From Diphasiastrum complanatum (Eukaryota > Streptophyta > Lycopodiopsida > Lycopodiales > Lycopodiaceae): a stretch of 58,000 bases of DNA. The DNA is taken from the NCBI GenBank assembly GCA_029204225.1, contig CM055095.1, positions 42,994,223-43,052,222 on the forward strand. The letters are read 5' to 3'. Positions 57,401-58,000 of this stretch are shown piece by piece. The translations under genes and the position numbers were made by a program. Every line of letters starts with the position of its first letter. Position 1 is the first letter of the stretch. The notes under the pieces were generated by a model that saw only the letters and a program-made list of their open reading frames with translations, had not been told where the DNA came from and did not search any database.

Positions 57401-57617
57401 TTTCACATGCTGCCTGACGAAACAGTAATATATTTAGAAAGTTTTTATATTATTTATATTTGAGAAATTCTACGTTACATAGAACCCCGATTTCAAGGTC
57501 TCAATTGGTCCACGTGGCAACAAAAATAAGAAAAAAAATAAAAAAATATCTTTTTCAAAGGCCCTCGTCGGGCTCTAAGTTTCTCTAATGTATATTTCAT
57601 AAGTTTGTATAGAATAA

Positions 57618-57775
57618 AGAAGAATTATCTATTGCAACTTCTCCAATGGTTTTATAGAAGAATCCAAATTCGTCATAATACAAAATCGACGGATTATAAA
57701 AAATTTCAAAAAGTATGCAAATTTATACAAGCCAATAGGCAATAGACACATAGAGAGATTTTGTATATTAAATGA
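57618..57775 (+). pseudogene. Transposase-like family 3' end fragment, copy 4
   Basis: Matches 48715-48862 (GCAACTTCTCCAATGGTTTT, AATTTATACAAGCCAATAGG), covering the last codons and the sequence after the stop. Confidence 0.75.
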
Positions 57776-57789
57776 AAAGTTTACAAAGT

Positions 57790-58000
57790 TTAAATATTCA
57801 ATATCTACTTTGCTTTTGACACATTCTCTAATAAAAGTTGCAATTTAGAATCATACAACAATTTCCTTCTCTCATAGGAATCCAAAAGCTCTTAGTTTTC
57901 ATGCTTACTCAGATCAACGTAGGCTGCATACAATGCAAAATGAGATGATTAGAACATGGAATTCACTGGACCATATCCTAAAATCTTAAGTGCAACATTT
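57790..58000 (-). pseudogene. Convergent partner gene, copy 2 (runs off the window)
   Basis: The minus strand matches the last exon of the 48895-49785 gene: LGYGPVNSMF, SHFALYAAYVDLSKHEN and LLYDSKLQLLLE. One or more stops appear (after the FALYAAYVDL block). It continues beyond the window end. Confidence 0.65.

Noticed and set aside
1-58000. CRISPR arrays, tRNA or rRNA genes
   Set aside because: No spaced direct-repeat arrays or cloverleaf/rRNA signatures were noticed, and the sequence is that of a plant nucleus.

Overview
The window looks like plant nuclear DNA packed with transposable elements. It is AT-rich, carries long (GA)n/(CT)n tracts, and shows Ty1/copia elements primed by initiator-Met tRNA, a TNP2 plus DUF4216-type CACTA transposase and GT-AG introns. 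The species cannot be fixed from sequence alone. Almost everything recognisable is a transposon or its wreckage. One small spliced gene (19235-19862, minus) may be an ordinary host gene.

Layout. 1-1830: decayed coding-like DNA. 2060-12222: an old minus-strand copia element (RNase H, RT, integrase), cut by several insertions. The youngest is a nearly complete plus-strand copia element at 5458-11890, with 655-bp LTRs differing at 5 sites, a TGAAG target duplication, and a polyprotein broken by one frameshift. 12223-14180: AT-rich DNA with no gene seen. 14190-15036: minus-strand fragment of an unfamiliar coiled-coil/transposase-like gene. 15715-17822: copia remnant. 19235-20155: small host-like gene. 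21920-22770: copia gag remnant. 23551-28958: a CACTA element holding a TNP2/DUF4216 transposase remnant and a 396-bp foldback insertion. 30489-44343: an 8,066-bp block (copia LTR, gypsy RT fragment, second CACTA element with a microsatellite-rich core) directly duplicated in tandem, the second copy cut short. 44344-45346: minus copia gag. 46505-51870: cluster of unfamiliar genes. 51870-54191: copia RT remnant and its 3' LTR. 54192-55800: second copy of the 16.2-17.8 kb remnant. 55799-58000: more pieces of the unfamiliar gene family.

The most interesting part is 46505-51870. A multi-exon gene (coiled coil followed by a domain with spaced acidic residues, a CxxC finger and a QGMEKS motif) faces a convergent, intron-containing partner gene. 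Just beyond lies an open 195-codon reading frame, starting MARTK, that has a full histone H3 fold and a basic/acidic C-terminal extension. Pieces of the first gene recur at 14.2-15.0, 55.8 and 57.6 kb, and of the partner at 57.8 kb, so these two genes behave as a mobile family. Whether the histone-like gene travels with them cannot be decided from one copy.

Few genes here can be working units. The copia element at 5.5-11.9 kb and the histone-like frame are the best preserved; the rest carry stops, frameshifts or deletions.
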